The notes under the pieces were generated by a model. The model saw only the letters and a program-made list of their open reading frames with translations. It was not told where the DNA came from and searched no databases. DNA of 64,000 nt from contig JAXDKS010000059.1 of assembly GCA_034666985.1 (NCBI GenBank), forward strand, positions 18,962 through 82,961, written 5' to 3'. This document shows positions 52,492 to 61,455 of this stretch, in pieces. Each line of letters begins with the position of its first letter. Position 1 is the stretch's first letter. Both the position numbers and the translations under genes were made by a program. Source of the stretch: DATARR01 sp034666985 (GTDB lineage Bacteria; Acidobacteriota; Thermoanaerobaculia; Multivoradales; UBA5704).

Positions 52492-53370
52492 TCAGTCCTG
52501 CGAAATAACGAGCTGCCGCATACCATCCATGAAACCGTGGGCCACATCGACCTCGGACTCGTCGATGGCGAGCCGCGTCGCCGTCTCCATGTTGAACCAG
52601 GGGATCGCGGGATAGAGATGATGGATATTGTGGAAGTTGGTGCCGTGCGCCCCGAAGAGCCGGAACCACAAGCCGCGCATCTCCCGCGTGCCGGTGAGCG
52701 GGCAGTTGTAGTGGCCGAGCATGTCGTCCCAGAAGAAGAGGACCGGGAAGACCGTGAAGCGCGGCACCAGCCAGTACCACAGCAGCAGATCGATCCGGCC
52801 CGCAGCCAGGAAGGCCGCAACGGCGACGATCCAGAACGCGGCCACCGGATTGCGATAGGCAGGATCGCGCCAGCGCTTCGAGGTCAGGACCTCTTTGAGA
52901 TCAGAGAGCTGCAACGGCCCGAGGAACGGCCGTATCCAGAGGAACCAGATCATGTACCGCCGATCGTGCCGCCGCGCCGCGTCGAGGCCATAGCCCGTGC
53001 CCCACGTCAGGTAGTCCTTCTCCGCCGTGTTGAACGAGCGGTGATGGTCCATGTGATCGTCGCGGTCGGACGCGATCGTGGTCGTCAGCGGCAATGAATA
53101 GAAGAGCTGGAGATTCGAATTCCAATCCTTCTTCGTGAACAGATTGGCATGGATGGCGTGATGATGGAGCTCGAACAGCGCGTTCATCTGCCGCGCAATC
53201 ACGATCACCGCGAGAGCGTAGAGCCAGGGACGGAAAAACCTTTCGCTCACCGCGGCCGCCGCGACGACCACACCCCAGTCGAGGGCGATGGTGAGGAAGG
53301 CGCGGGCATTCCGGCGATGGGACAGCCTACGGAGGACGGCCCGGTCTTCGGGGCTCAACGAGCGGGACAT
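52492..53370 (-). CDS. Membrane fatty-acid desaturase/hydroxylase
   Basis: A 292-residue di-iron membrane enzyme. The three histidine boxes are ELHHHAIH, DHMDHHRSF and NFHNIHHLYP, with hydrophobic segments between them. It introduces a double bond or a hydroxyl into an acyl chain or related lipid; substrate is unknown. TAAGCT lies 7 nt before the ATG. It ends 19 bp before the MFS gene on the same strand. Confidence 0.92.
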   Translation of the reverse strand: MSRSLSPEDRAVLRRLSHRRNARAFLTIALDWGVVVAAAAVSERFFRPWLYALAVIVIARQMNALFELHHHAIHANLFTKKDWNSNLQLFYSLPLTTTIASDRDDHMDHHRSFNTAEKDYLTWGTGYGLDAARRHDRRYMIWFLWIRPFLGPLQLSDLKEVLTSKRWRDPAYRNPVAAFWIVAVAAFLAAGRIDLLLWYWLVPRFTVFPVLFFWDDMLGHYNCPLTGTREMRGLWFRLFGAHGTNFHNIHHLYPAIPWFNMETATRLAIDESEVDVAHGFMDGMRQLVISQD

Positions 53371-53460
53371 GGTAGATAGCTTAGCACTCTCTCGATTCGG
53401 CCCAGGCTAACTTCTGCGGCGGTCCAGCGTATAAAGACATGGACCTTCCCGGAGGATCTC

Positions 53461-55656
53461 ATGCGCCTGAAGCTCTTCGTCCCTCTTCTCGCCCTCACCG
53501 CTGCTGCCCACGCCGCTCCCCCGCCGCCCGCCGAGGTCCAGCCGGTCAAGGAGGTGCTGCATGGCGTCGAGATCGTCGATCCCTACCGCTGGCTGGAGGG
53601 GAGCGCGGGGCTGGAGACGCCGGACGCGGCGCTCGATGCCCGAGTGGCGGCGTGGACGGACGCCCAGAACGCCTACGGCCGTTCGGTGCTCGATCGGCTG
53701 CCTGGACGCAAGGAGCTCGCGGCGCGCATCCGCGCCCAGGGGAGCGGCGGTTTTCAGGGCAATGTGACCCGGCGGGGGGATCGCCTCTTCTATCAGCGGA
53801 TCGAGGCAGACCAGCAGCAGCCGGTGCTCCTGGTGTCCAAGGGCGGCGGCGGTCCCCGAGTCCTCCTCGATCCGGTGGCGTTCGATCCCAGCGGTCTCAC
53901 GACGCTGGCCTGGTATGAGCCCAGCCCGGACGGACGGCTCGTGGCCTGCGGCCTCTTCAAGGCAGGAGACGAGAACGCCACTCTCTTTCTCGTGGAGACG
54001 GATTCCGGCACCTGGCTCGCGGACGAGATCTCCAACAAGGTGCGCGAGGTCGAGTGGCTGCCGGACGGCTCCGGCTTCCTCTACAACCATCTCGCCGATC
54101 TCAAGAACCCGTCCTCCCGGCGTATCCGCTTCCACCGCGTCGGCACCCACCCACGGCAGGACCTCACCCTCATGGAGCAGGACAAAGAGGGCCCGGGCGC
54201 CACCACCTGGGGACCGTTCGCCCACCTGAGCCCCGACGGCCACTGGGCCGTGGAAGGCCACTGGATGGGTGCCGCCGTCAACGACCTCTGGGTGATCGAC
54301 TTCCGGGAATGGCTGCGCACCGGCAAGGCCGCGCGCCGGCCCATCGTCGTGGGCCAGCCGGCGCAGAGCGGCCTGCCCGACGTCTACCTGAAGAGCGATC
54401 CCATTCGCGGCGACACCCTCTACATGTCCACCACCCTCGACGCGCCGAACAAGCGGGTGGTGGCCGTCGATCTGAAAGATCCCGCTCCAGAGAAATGGCG
54501 GGAGATGATCCCGGAGCGCAAGGACGCCGCCTTGCAGCGCCTCTACCTGGCGGGCGATCTCCTGGTGGCAGAGTATCTGAAGAGCGCCAGCACCCGCATG
54601 GAGCGCTTCGGGCTGGACGGCAGATCGAAGGGCGAGCTGCCCCTGCCGGGTCTGGGCTCGGCCGGCCTCGTCACGTCTCCGGAAGGGACGGCGGCGTTCC
54701 TCGACTTCTCCAGCTTCAACGAGCCGCCGACCCTCTACCAGGTCGATCTCGCCACCGGTGAGCGGAAGGTGTGGTGGCGGGCGAGCGTGCCGTTCGATCC
54801 CTCAACCGTGGAGGTCGAGCAGGTCGAGTATCCGTCGAAGGATGGCACGCGGATCAGCATGTTCCTGGTGCACAAGAAAGGTTTGAGGCGGGACGGCTGC
54901 AATCCCACGCTCCTCTACGGCTATGGCGGGTTCGGAATCTCCACGACGCCCAACTTCGACGGCGGCATGCTGCCTTGGCTCGAAGCGGGGGGCCTCTACG
55001 CCCTGCCCAATCTGCGTGGCGGCGGCGAGCATGGGGAGGACTGGCACCGCGCCGGCATGCTGGAGAAGAAGCAGAACGTCTTCGATGATTTCATCGCCGC
55101 CGCGCAGTGGCTGATCGCCCAGGGCTACACGAGGCCGGAGAAGCTCGCCATCCTCGGCGGCTCCAACGGCGGCCTGCTGATCGGAGCGGCGGTGACCCAG
55201 CGGCCAGATCTCTTCGCCGCCGGTGTCGCCCAGGTGCCGATCCTTGACATGGTGCGCTACCACAAGTTCCTGCGTGCCCGGAACTGGATTCCCGAGTATG
55301 GATCGAGCGACGATCCCAAGCAGCTCGCCTGGCTGCTCAACTACTCGCCGTACCACAATGTTAAAAATGGCGTGAAGTATCCAGCCCTGCTGATGACCGC
55401 CGGCGAGCGGGACGAGCGCGTCCACGCCCTCCATGCCCGCAAGATGACCGCACGCCTCCAGGCCGCCACCGCGAGCGATCCGGACGCCAAGCCCATCCTC
55501 CTCCAGGTGGACCGCGATACCGGCCACGGGATGGGAACCCCGACCGACAAGGGGATCGCCTCCCTGGTGGATGAGCTCAGCTTCGTGATGTGGCAGACGG
55601 GGGTGGGAAAGGCGTGCTCGGGGCGCGGCGCTAGTATCTCGTCAACGCAGAAATGA
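53461..55656 (+). CDS. Secreted prolyl oligopeptidase (S9A)
   Basis: A 731-residue serine peptidase cleaving after proline in short peptides. A signal peptide (RLKLFVPLLALTAAAHA) precedes the seven-bladed propeller. The alpha/beta-hydrolase domain carries Ser568 in GGSNGG, Asp651 (GERDERVH) and His689 (GHGMGTPTDKG). GYGGFGIS and NLRGGGEHGEDWH are family signatures. The last nine codons (GASISSTQK) lie inside a MITE-like element, so the original C-terminus has been replaced. TATAAAG is visible about 30 bp upstream. Confidence 0.93.
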   Translation: MRLKLFVPLLALTAAAHAAPPPPAEVQPVKEVLHGVEIVDPYRWLEGSAGLETPDAALDARVAAWTDAQNAYGRSVLDRLPGRKELAARIRAQGSGGFQGNVTRRGDRLFYQRIEADQQQPVLLVSKGGGGPRVLLDPVAFDPSGLTTLAWYEPSPDGRLVACGLFKAGDENATLFLVETDSGTWLADEISNKVREVEWLPDGSGFLYNHLADLKNPSSRRIRFHRVGTHPRQDLTLMEQDKEGPGATTWGPFAHLSPDGHWAVEGHWMGAAVNDLWVIDFREWLRTGKAARRPIVVGQPAQSGLPDVYLKSDPIRGDTLYMSTTLDAPNKRVVAVDLKDPAPEKWREMIPERKDAALQRLYLAGDLLVAEYLKSASTRMERFGLDGRSKGELPLPGLGSAGLVTSPEGTAAFLDFSSFNEPPTLYQVDLATGERKVWWRASVPFDPSTVEVEQVEYPSKDGTRISMFLVHKKGLRRDGCNPTLLYGYGGFGISTTPNFDGGMLPWLEAGGLYALPNLRGGGEHGEDWHRAGMLEKKQNVFDDFIAAAQWLIAQGYTRPEKLAILGGSNGGLLIGAAVTQRPDLFAAGVAQVPILDMVRYHKFLRARNWIPEYGSSDDPKQLAWLLNYSPYHNVKNGVKYPALLMTAGERDERVHALHARKMTARLQAATASDPDAKPILLQVDRDTGHGMGTPTDKGIASLVDELSFVMWQTGVGKACSGRGASISSTQK

Positions 55657-55753
55657 CGATCTGCGTAGGGTGCGCTGTGCGCACCACAACGGCTCCTGGT
55701 GCGCACAGCGCACCCTACGGATCGAAGCAATCCTGCGTTGACAGACCACTAGC
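55630..55753. mobile_element. MITE-like palindromic element, 124 bp with CTAG ends
   Basis: Outer inverted ends start after CTAG on both sides, share GTCAACGCAG and differ at five of the 17 terminal bases. The core is a perfect 22-bp inverted repeat, GTAGGGTGCGCTGTGCGCAC plus CA, at 55665-55686 and 55697-55718 with a 10-bp loop. CTAG flanks fit insertion at TA by an IS630/Tc1-type transposase. It covers the stop codon of the peptidase gene. No transposase is encoded, so it is non-autonomous. Confidence 0.75.
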
Positions 55754-55837
55754 GTAGCTAGGGAGAGAGACGCAAGAGGGAGAGCACCCGCATGGGGCAC
55801 TCTCCCTCGCCAGTGCGATCAGTGAACGGCTCCTCCG

Positions 55838-56389
55838 TCAGCTCTTGGGACGACGCACCGAGTGCTGCAAGGATTTCGGGTCGACACCCGCGAAATCGGC
55901 CGCGTCGGCACCCGTGATCGGCGTAATTCTCCAGTACTGCCCGGAGTAGTTCCCGGTGTTCCCCATGAAGGGCTCGTTGTTGCCGTCGCTGTACGTGTCC
56001 AGAGACCGGCCACTGCCAAGGAACATGTTCGTCAATCGGTAATAGTCATCTCCCAGCGGGGTGATGTTCCAATACTGTCCGGAGTAGTTCCCAGTGTTGC
56101 CCATGAACGGTTGGTTGTTGTCATTACTATAGGTATCCAAAGACCGGCCGTCCCCCAGGAACATGTTCGTGAACCGGAAGTAGCCCCCTCCCAAGGAGGT
56201 GATCTTCCAATACTGTCCGGAGTAGTTTCCGGTGTTGCCCATGAATGGATCGTTGTCGCCATTGCTATAGGTATCCAGAGATCGGCCGTCGCCCAGAAAC
56301 ATGTTCGTGAGCCGGTACCAGCTCCCTGTAGGAGTGGCGGCGGCTTCGACCTCCGGAGACCCCGGGTTCTTGTTCGCATTGTTGGCCAT
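55838..56389 (-). CDS. Three-fold symmetric beta-trefoil lectin
   Basis: A 183-residue protein without a signal peptide. After about 23 residues come three copies of a 46-residue unit (NMFLG at 29, 75 and 121). Each contains RLTNMFLGxGRSLDTYS, PFMGNTGNYSGQYW and a short ITPLG-type link. QYW is the QxW core of ricin-type trefoils. The near identity of all three lobes predicts three equivalent sugar-binding sites, as in actinohivin. A 23-residue tail follows. AAAGGAGCATCAG sets the ATG at 56387-56389. Ligand unknown. A cytosolic, toxin-like or outer-surface role is open. Confidence 0.87.
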   Translation of the reverse strand: MANNANKNPGSPEVEAAATPTGSWYRLTNMFLGDGRSLDTYSNGDNDPFMGNTGNYSGQYWKITSLGGGYFRFTNMFLGDGRSLDTYSNDNNQPFMGNTGNYSGQYWNITPLGDDYYRLTNMFLGSGRSLDTYSDGNNEPFMGNTGNYSGQYWRITPITGADAADFAGVDPKSLQHSVRRPKS

Positions 56390-56562
56390 CTGATGCTCCT
56401 TTCCCTGCCTTTTGATAGAAAATGCTACATGCATCTTCGTTTATCTGGGTGAGCAAAGCCCACGCCAAGCCCGGGAAACCCTTGGAATGTGTTCTCAAGT
56501 CCTTCCGGGGATGTACTTTACCGCTTCCAACGCCAGTCTGGATGCGCGGACCGGGATCGGTC

Positions 56563-56597
56563 TCTGACGTGTCGGTGAAGATCGCCGACATGTCAGA
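56563..56597. promoter_or_regulatory. 13-bp inverted repeat, possible operator
   Basis: TCTGACGTGTCGG and CCGACATGTCAGA, one mismatch, are separated by 9 bp. It lies about 175 bp upstream of the lectin start in a 365-bp gap without genes, and is not followed by a T-run. It could be a binding site for a dimeric regulator. Confidence 0.4.
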
Positions 56598-56637
56598 GCG
56601 ATGTCGCACATCTCCGCCCTCGATGGCCGTGGCTCCA

Positions 56638-56757
56638 GGACAGCAAGGACTTAAAGGACAGAAAGGACAGAAAGGGCAGAAACGACATCAAGAACACGAG
56701 CTCTCAGCTTCCTTTGTCCTTGCTGTCCTTGCTGTCCCTTATGTCCTTTGTCCTTTA
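56638..56757. repeat. Inverted array of AAGGACAG units
   Basis: AGGACAG-type heptamers to nonamers repeat several times (56638-56676) and recur inverted (56711-56757), so the whole can fold into one long imperfect hairpin. It ends at the histidine-kinase stop codon and may form its transcript terminator or be a degenerate mobile repeat. Confidence 0.65.
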
Positions 56758-58716
56758 CGCCCTGGGCGCCATCCCGGCGAGCAGCTTCTCCAGCGCCTTG
56801 GGCTCCAGCGGCTTGACCAGATGCTGATCGAAGCCGGCCTCCCGCGACTGGCGGCGGTCTTCGTCCTGACCCCAGCCGGTCACGGCGATCAGCGTCACGT
56901 CCCGCGTCTCGGGCTGCTGGCGCAGCCGGCGCGCCACCTCGTAGCCGTTCATGCCAGGCATCCCGATGTCCAGGAAGATCAGATCGGGGCGGTACTCCTG
57001 GGCCACCGCGAGGGCTTGGGGACCGTCGTGGGCCGTGCGCGCGTCGTGACCCATCAGCCCCAGCCATATGGCGAGGCTGTCGGCGGAGTCCTCGTTGTCG
57101 TCCACCACCAGGATACGCAGCACGGAGCGAGGCCCAGGGATTTCCCCGGGGATTTCGCCGCGCGTCTCCTGGATATCCGGAGGCGGGACCGCCGTCTCCG
57201 GCGCGAGGGGGAGGCGGACGATGAGCTCGCTGCCCTGGCCGGGGCCGGCGCTCTCCACCTCCAGGGTGCCGCCGTGCAACTCCACCAGACGGAGGGCGAT
57301 GGTCAGCCCGATCCCCAGGCCGCCCTGGGCACGCTCCAGGGAGGTATCCACCTGGGTGAACATGTCGAAAACGCGGGGCCGCATCTCCGGCGGAATGCCG
57401 ATTCCATCATCCTTCACTCGGATCACGGCGTGGTCCGCCTCGCGCTCCGCGGAGAGCTCGACGTGGCCGCCGGCCCGGGTGTACTTGGCGGCGTTGTTGA
57501 GCAGGTTCGAGACCACCTGCGCCATACGGGTGACGTCGGCCAGGAGGCTCAGCGGCTCCTCCGGAACGATGACGGCGAGATGGTGGCGCGAGGCCTCGAT
57601 GAGCGGCCGGCTCGTCTCCAAGGCGCGATCGAGGATCGCGGACAGCTCCACCCGCTCCTGGCGCAGCTCGATCTTGCCGCGAGTGATCCGCGAAATATCC
57701 AGCAGGTCGTCCACCAGCCGGGTCAACTGCTCGACCTGGCGGCCGATGACGTTGCGCGTCCACTGCAGGCCGGGCTCGGGAGATCCCTGAATCTGGAGGA
57801 TCTCCAGGGCGTGGCGGATCGGGGCGAGGGGATTCCTCAGCTCGTGGGCCAGGGTAGCCAGGAACTCGTCCTTGCGGCGGTCCGCCTCCTGGAGCGACTC
57901 CTCGCTCTCGCGCAGGGCCTGCTCGAGCCGGTGGCGGTCCGTGATGTCCATGAGAGCGGCGACCCAGCCCACGATCCGGCCGTGAGCGTCGGGCTCGGGC
58001 GTATAGGAGCAGTGCATGTGCCGCCGGCCGATCCCGGGGTATTCGAGGTTGAGCTCGTACTGGAAGGTCTCGCCGGCCAGGACGCGCTCCATGTAAGGGC
58101 GGATGCTTTCGTAGGCTCCGTCGCCCAGCACCTCCGCCACGGTCCTGCCGACGATCTGATCAGGCGTCAGACCGAAGCGCTCCGCGTAGGCCCGGTTGAC
58201 GAAGACGTACCGCCTTTCGGCGTTGCAGTGCGCGAGGTAGGTGGCCGTGGCGTCGGCGATGAACTGCAGATGCCCCTCGCTCTGCCGCAGGGCCTGCTCG
58301 GCCAGCTTGCGCTCGGTGATGTCGAACATCACGCCGCTCATGCGGACCGGCTTTCCGGTCTCGTCCCGGGTCACTCTCCCCTTGTCGGCCACCCAGCGCA
58401 CGGTGCCGTCCGGCCGCAGCAGCCGGAGCTCCTCGTCGTACTCGGCTCCCTCGTGGACGGCCCGGTGCAGGGCCAGGCGGACCCGTTCCCGGTCCTCGGG
58501 ATGGACGAGAGACAGGAACTCCCGGCCGGAGCCCGTCGCCCCTCCGGAGTCGAGACCGAGCACCCGGTCCGCGTTCCGCGAGCGGAGGACCTCGTCGCCG
58601 ACGACGTCCCAATCCCAGGCCACCATGTCCGCCGCTTCGAGCGCAAACGAGAAGCGCTCCTGCTCGCGGCGGAGCTGGTCCTCGATCGGCTCGGGCGGAA
58701 TAGCGGGACCGTTCAC
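56755..58716 (-). CDS. Hybrid sensor histidine kinase/response regulator
   Basis: A 653-residue protein with no membrane segment: two PAS domains (about 20-150, ending MFDITERK, and about 160-285, ending LMDITDRHR), each with PAC-like ends. A HisKA domain follows (FLATLAHELRNPLAPIRHALE, phospho-His), then HATPase_c (NLLNNAAKYTRAGG, VKDDGIGI, GGLGIGLTIA). A C-terminal receiver domain has Asp in LIFLDIGMPGMNG and Lys in LVKP. It is a soluble sensor relaying within itself. No response-regulator gene is adjacent. The GTG at 58714-58716 follows GGAGGCACT. Confidence 0.93.
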   Translation of the reverse strand: MNGPAIPPEPIEDQLRREQERFSFALEAADMVAWDWDVVGDEVLRSRNADRVLGLDSGGATGSGREFLSLVHPEDRERVRLALHRAVHEGAEYDEELRLLRPDGTVRWVADKGRVTRDETGKPVRMSGVMFDITERKLAEQALRQSEGHLQFIADATATYLAHCNAERRYVFVNRAYAERFGLTPDQIVGRTVAEVLGDGAYESIRPYMERVLAGETFQYELNLEYPGIGRRHMHCSYTPEPDAHGRIVGWVAALMDITDRHRLEQALRESEESLQEADRRKDEFLATLAHELRNPLAPIRHALEILQIQGSPEPGLQWTRNVIGRQVEQLTRLVDDLLDISRITRGKIELRQERVELSAILDRALETSRPLIEASRHHLAVIVPEEPLSLLADVTRMAQVVSNLLNNAAKYTRAGGHVELSAEREADHAVIRVKDDGIGIPPEMRPRVFDMFTQVDTSLERAQGGLGIGLTIALRLVELHGGTLEVESAGPGQGSELIVRLPLAPETAVPPPDIQETRGEIPGEIPGPRSVLRILVVDDNEDSADSLAIWLGLMGHDARTAHDGPQALAVAQEYRPDLIFLDIGMPGMNGYEVARRLRQQPETRDVTLIAVTGWGQDEDRRQSREAGFDQHLVKPLEPKALEKLLAGMAPRA

Positions 58717-58824
58717 AGTGCCTCCAAGAAGGTCGGTACGCTTATCCTGACAGATTCCGCCGTCGCTGTCAGTGGGGCCCTGCCCCGCCCATGGTAGCCT
58801 TCCCCTCGGGAGGATCACACGACC

Positions 58825-59352
58825 ATGTCAGAGATCGGACGTCCGGAGCCCACGGAGTACGCGCCTTATTTCGAACGCTACATCTCCCTCGTGCCGGACG
58901 GGGGCATCCTCTCCATCCTGGAGAGCCAGCCGGCGGATGTGCGGCGGGTCCTGGGAGCCGTGCCGGAGCCGCAGGCCGGGTACCGCTACGCCGAAGGCAA
59001 GTGGAGCCTCCGAGAGGTTCTGGGACACGTGATCGACACCGAGAGGATCTTCGGCTATCGCGCCCTCTGCGTCGCCCGCGGCGATACGACGCCCCTGCCG
59101 AGCTTCGACGAGAAGGTCTTCGGCCGCAACTCGCCGCACGACGCCTTCCCGCTCGCCGAGCTCCTCGATGAATTCGAGACCGTGCGGAAGGGCCACCTCC
59201 TGTTATTCCGCCACCTGCGGTCCGAAGACTGGACCCGGATGGGCGTGGCCAACAACCTGCCGGTCTCGCCGCGGGCCCTGGCCTACAACATGGCCGGGCA
59301 CGTGGTTCATCACCTCAACGGACTGCGGGACAATTATGGGGTGCAGCTCTGA
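58825..59352 (+). CDS. DinB-family protein
   Basis: A 175-residue DinB/DUF664-like four-helix protein. Putative metal histidines are in LREVLGHVIDTERIFGYR and MAGHVVHHLNGLRDNYG. Members catalyse thiol-dependent or other metal-assisted transfers, and many are uncharacterised. A ribosome site (GGGAGGATC) precedes the ATG. Its stop TGA overlaps the CTG proposed to start the next gene. Confidence 0.9.
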   Translation: MSEIGRPEPTEYAPYFERYISLVPDGGILSILESQPADVRRVLGAVPEPQAGYRYAEGKWSLREVLGHVIDTERIFGYRALCVARGDTTPLPSFDEKVFGRNSPHDAFPLAELLDEFETVRKGHLLLFRHLRSEDWTRMGVANNLPVSPRALAYNMAGHVVHHLNGLRDNYGVQL

Positions 59353-61238
59353 CCCAACACCGGTCGCTGCTCCTGGGCTTCGCGCTCGCCGTCCTTCTGG
59401 GAGCCATGGGTCAACCGGGCTTTGCTGAAGTCGCGGCGGCACCCTTCGTCGCCATTCCGGCGGACCAGGCGGCGCAATACCAGATCGACTTCTCCCGTCA
59501 CTTCTTCGCCAGCCCTGAGCGGGAGGTCGAGGCGCGCCACACTCTGGAAGCGGCCCTCGGCGAGTTGGAGTCTCTCCGCAACCAGATTTCGCGCTCGCCG
59601 AAGGCGCTGCTTCGGGCCCTGCGCATCTATGAGAAGGCGCTGGTGGAATTCATCCGCCACGAGGACTACCTGCATCTGCGCCACGCGGTGGACACCCGCG
59701 ACGCGAAGAGCGCGGACGACGAGTCGACGCTCAATGCCGAATTCCAGCGCCGCACGAGCTTCCTCCGCGCCGAGCTGATGGCGATCGATTCCGCGCGGCT
59801 CGCCCGCTTCGAGAAGCAGGTACCGGCGCTGCGTCCCTACCGCTTCGCCGTGACGCAGGCCCGGCGGAATCACGAGCACACGCTGGGGGTGAAGGAGGAA
59901 GAGCTCCTGGGCGCGCTCGGGCCGCTCACCTCCGAGTGGCAGAACGACCTCTACGATCGCCTGCTCGATCGCATCCCGTTCGGCACGGTGCCGTCCCCAG
60001 ACGGCCCGCTCGACGTGCGGCGGCAGCAGAGCGTCATCGCCAATCATCCCGATCGGACGGTCCGCGAGGCAGGCTTCAAACAGCGCTACGGGGCGCTCGC
60101 GACCCACCAGGATCTCTTCGCCTTCACCCTGCTGCGGCTGGCCCGGGCGAAGAACGACCTTGCCCGTCTCCATCACTTCGACGACGCGGCGAGCGAGGCC
60201 TACTTCGCCAGCTTCCTCACCAAGGCGCAGGTCGACGAGTTGCTGGCCGCGCTCGCTCAGCAGGCGGAAAGCTACAAGAACTATCAGCGGCGGCGGGCCG
60301 AAGCTGTGAGATCGAGCCGCGGCTACCCCGACGTCCATCTGTGGGACGTCAACGGCTCCCTCACCCAGATCGAGCCACCGCGTTACACGATCGCCGAGGC
60401 CACGCAGCGCGTGCAGCATGCCCTCGCCGGGCTCGGTCCTGATTTTTCGCGCGAGATGGCGCAACTGCTCGATCCCAGGAACGGACGCCTCGACGTCGTG
60501 AGTGGCGATCATCGCGCGAGCGGCGGCTTTTCGAAAGGATTCGTCGGCGTCGACAGCGTTTTTTTCGCCCACGGCTTCGACGGCTCCTACAACAACATGC
60601 GTGTCCTGGCCCATGAAGCCACGCACGCCGTGCACCGGCAGTTGATGTCGCGCCACGGCGTTTCCGCCCTCTACGCGGAAGGACCGCACTACCTTTTCGA
60701 ATCCTTCGCCACCTTCAGCGAATTGCTGCTGGCCGATGCCCTGCAATCGGAGTCGCGGGAGCCCGCCCTCCGGCAGTTTTTCCTGGAGCAGTTCCTCCAA
60801 GGCAAGGGCACGGTCATGTTCGTGGCCGGCCCCGAGGCGGCGCTGGAAGAGGCCGTGTACGATGGCGTCCAGAAGGGCCGCATCCAGAAGGCCGAGGACC
60901 TGGACGCGCTCACCCGGGAGATTTTCGCGCGTTATTCAATCTGGCCGGACAAGGAGCCCGAGCTGCGCTCGCAATGGATGGTGATCCCCCTGATGTACGA
61001 GGACCCTTTCTACGACCTCAACTACGCCTACGCCGGTCTCCTGGCCCTCGACTACTACGCGCTCTACAAGCAGGACCCAACGGGATTCCCCGCCCGCTAC
61101 GCCGCTCTGATGGAGCACGGCTTCGACACGACGCCACCCGAGTTGCTCAAGAAGTACCTCGGAATCGATTTCGACGGCCGGAAGCTGGTTGCGGAGGCAT
61201 TGCGCGTGTTGCAGGGGAAGATGGGGGAGATGCAGTAG
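59349..61238 (+). CDS. Secreted M3-family oligoendopeptidase, probable CTG start
   Basis: A zinc metallopeptidase of the oligoendopeptidase F/thimet type. HEATH is in VLAHEATHAVHRQL (His422, Glu423, His426) and the third ligand in LFESFATFSE. The only ATG near the start (59406) lies inside what reads as a signal peptide, LTQHRSLLLGFALAVLLGAMG, beginning with CTG at 59349-59351. That CTG overlaps the DinB stop (CTGA) and follows GGGGTG, so I extend the gene to it. If ATG 59406 is used, the protein is 610 residues and most of the signal is lost. Substrate: short peptides outside the cytoplasm. Confidence 0.85.
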   Translation: MTQHRSLLLGFALAVLLGAMGQPGFAEVAAAPFVAIPADQAAQYQIDFSRHFFASPEREVEARHTLEAALGELESLRNQISRSPKALLRALRIYEKALVEFIRHEDYLHLRHAVDTRDAKSADDESTLNAEFQRRTSFLRAELMAIDSARLARFEKQVPALRPYRFAVTQARRNHEHTLGVKEEELLGALGPLTSEWQNDLYDRLLDRIPFGTVPSPDGPLDVRRQQSVIANHPDRTVREAGFKQRYGALATHQDLFAFTLLRLARAKNDLARLHHFDDAASEAYFASFLTKAQVDELLAALAQQAESYKNYQRRRAEAVRSSRGYPDVHLWDVNGSLTQIEPPRYTIAEATQRVQHALAGLGPDFSREMAQLLDPRNGRLDVVSGDHRASGGFSKGFVGVDSVFFAHGFDGSYNNMRVLAHEATHAVHRQLMSRHGVSALYAEGPHYLFESFATFSELLLADALQSESREPALRQFFLEQFLQGKGTVMFVAGPEAALEEAVYDGVQKGRIQKAEDLDALTREIFARYSIWPDKEPELRSQWMVIPLMYEDPFYDLNYAYAGLLALDYYALYKQDPTGFPARYAALMEHGFDTTPPELLKKYLGIDFDGRKLVAEALRVLQGKMGEMQ

Positions 61239-61455
61239 GTTTCAGGACCGAATGCTTGAACGAAACCCTATGCAGTTTCGTCTTCTTTCGTCGGACCAGT
61301 ACTCCCGGACCTTGCTCCCCTGAACGATCCAGAGCTTGTGCCTGATTTCCCGTTGCAGGCCGGGCCTTCTGTGAGGGGATCGCCTCCCGCCCTGGGAATC
61401 CCTCCGTGATCCGCTTGCGCAGTCCCGCGCGGCATGCGATAGGCTCCGCGCCACG

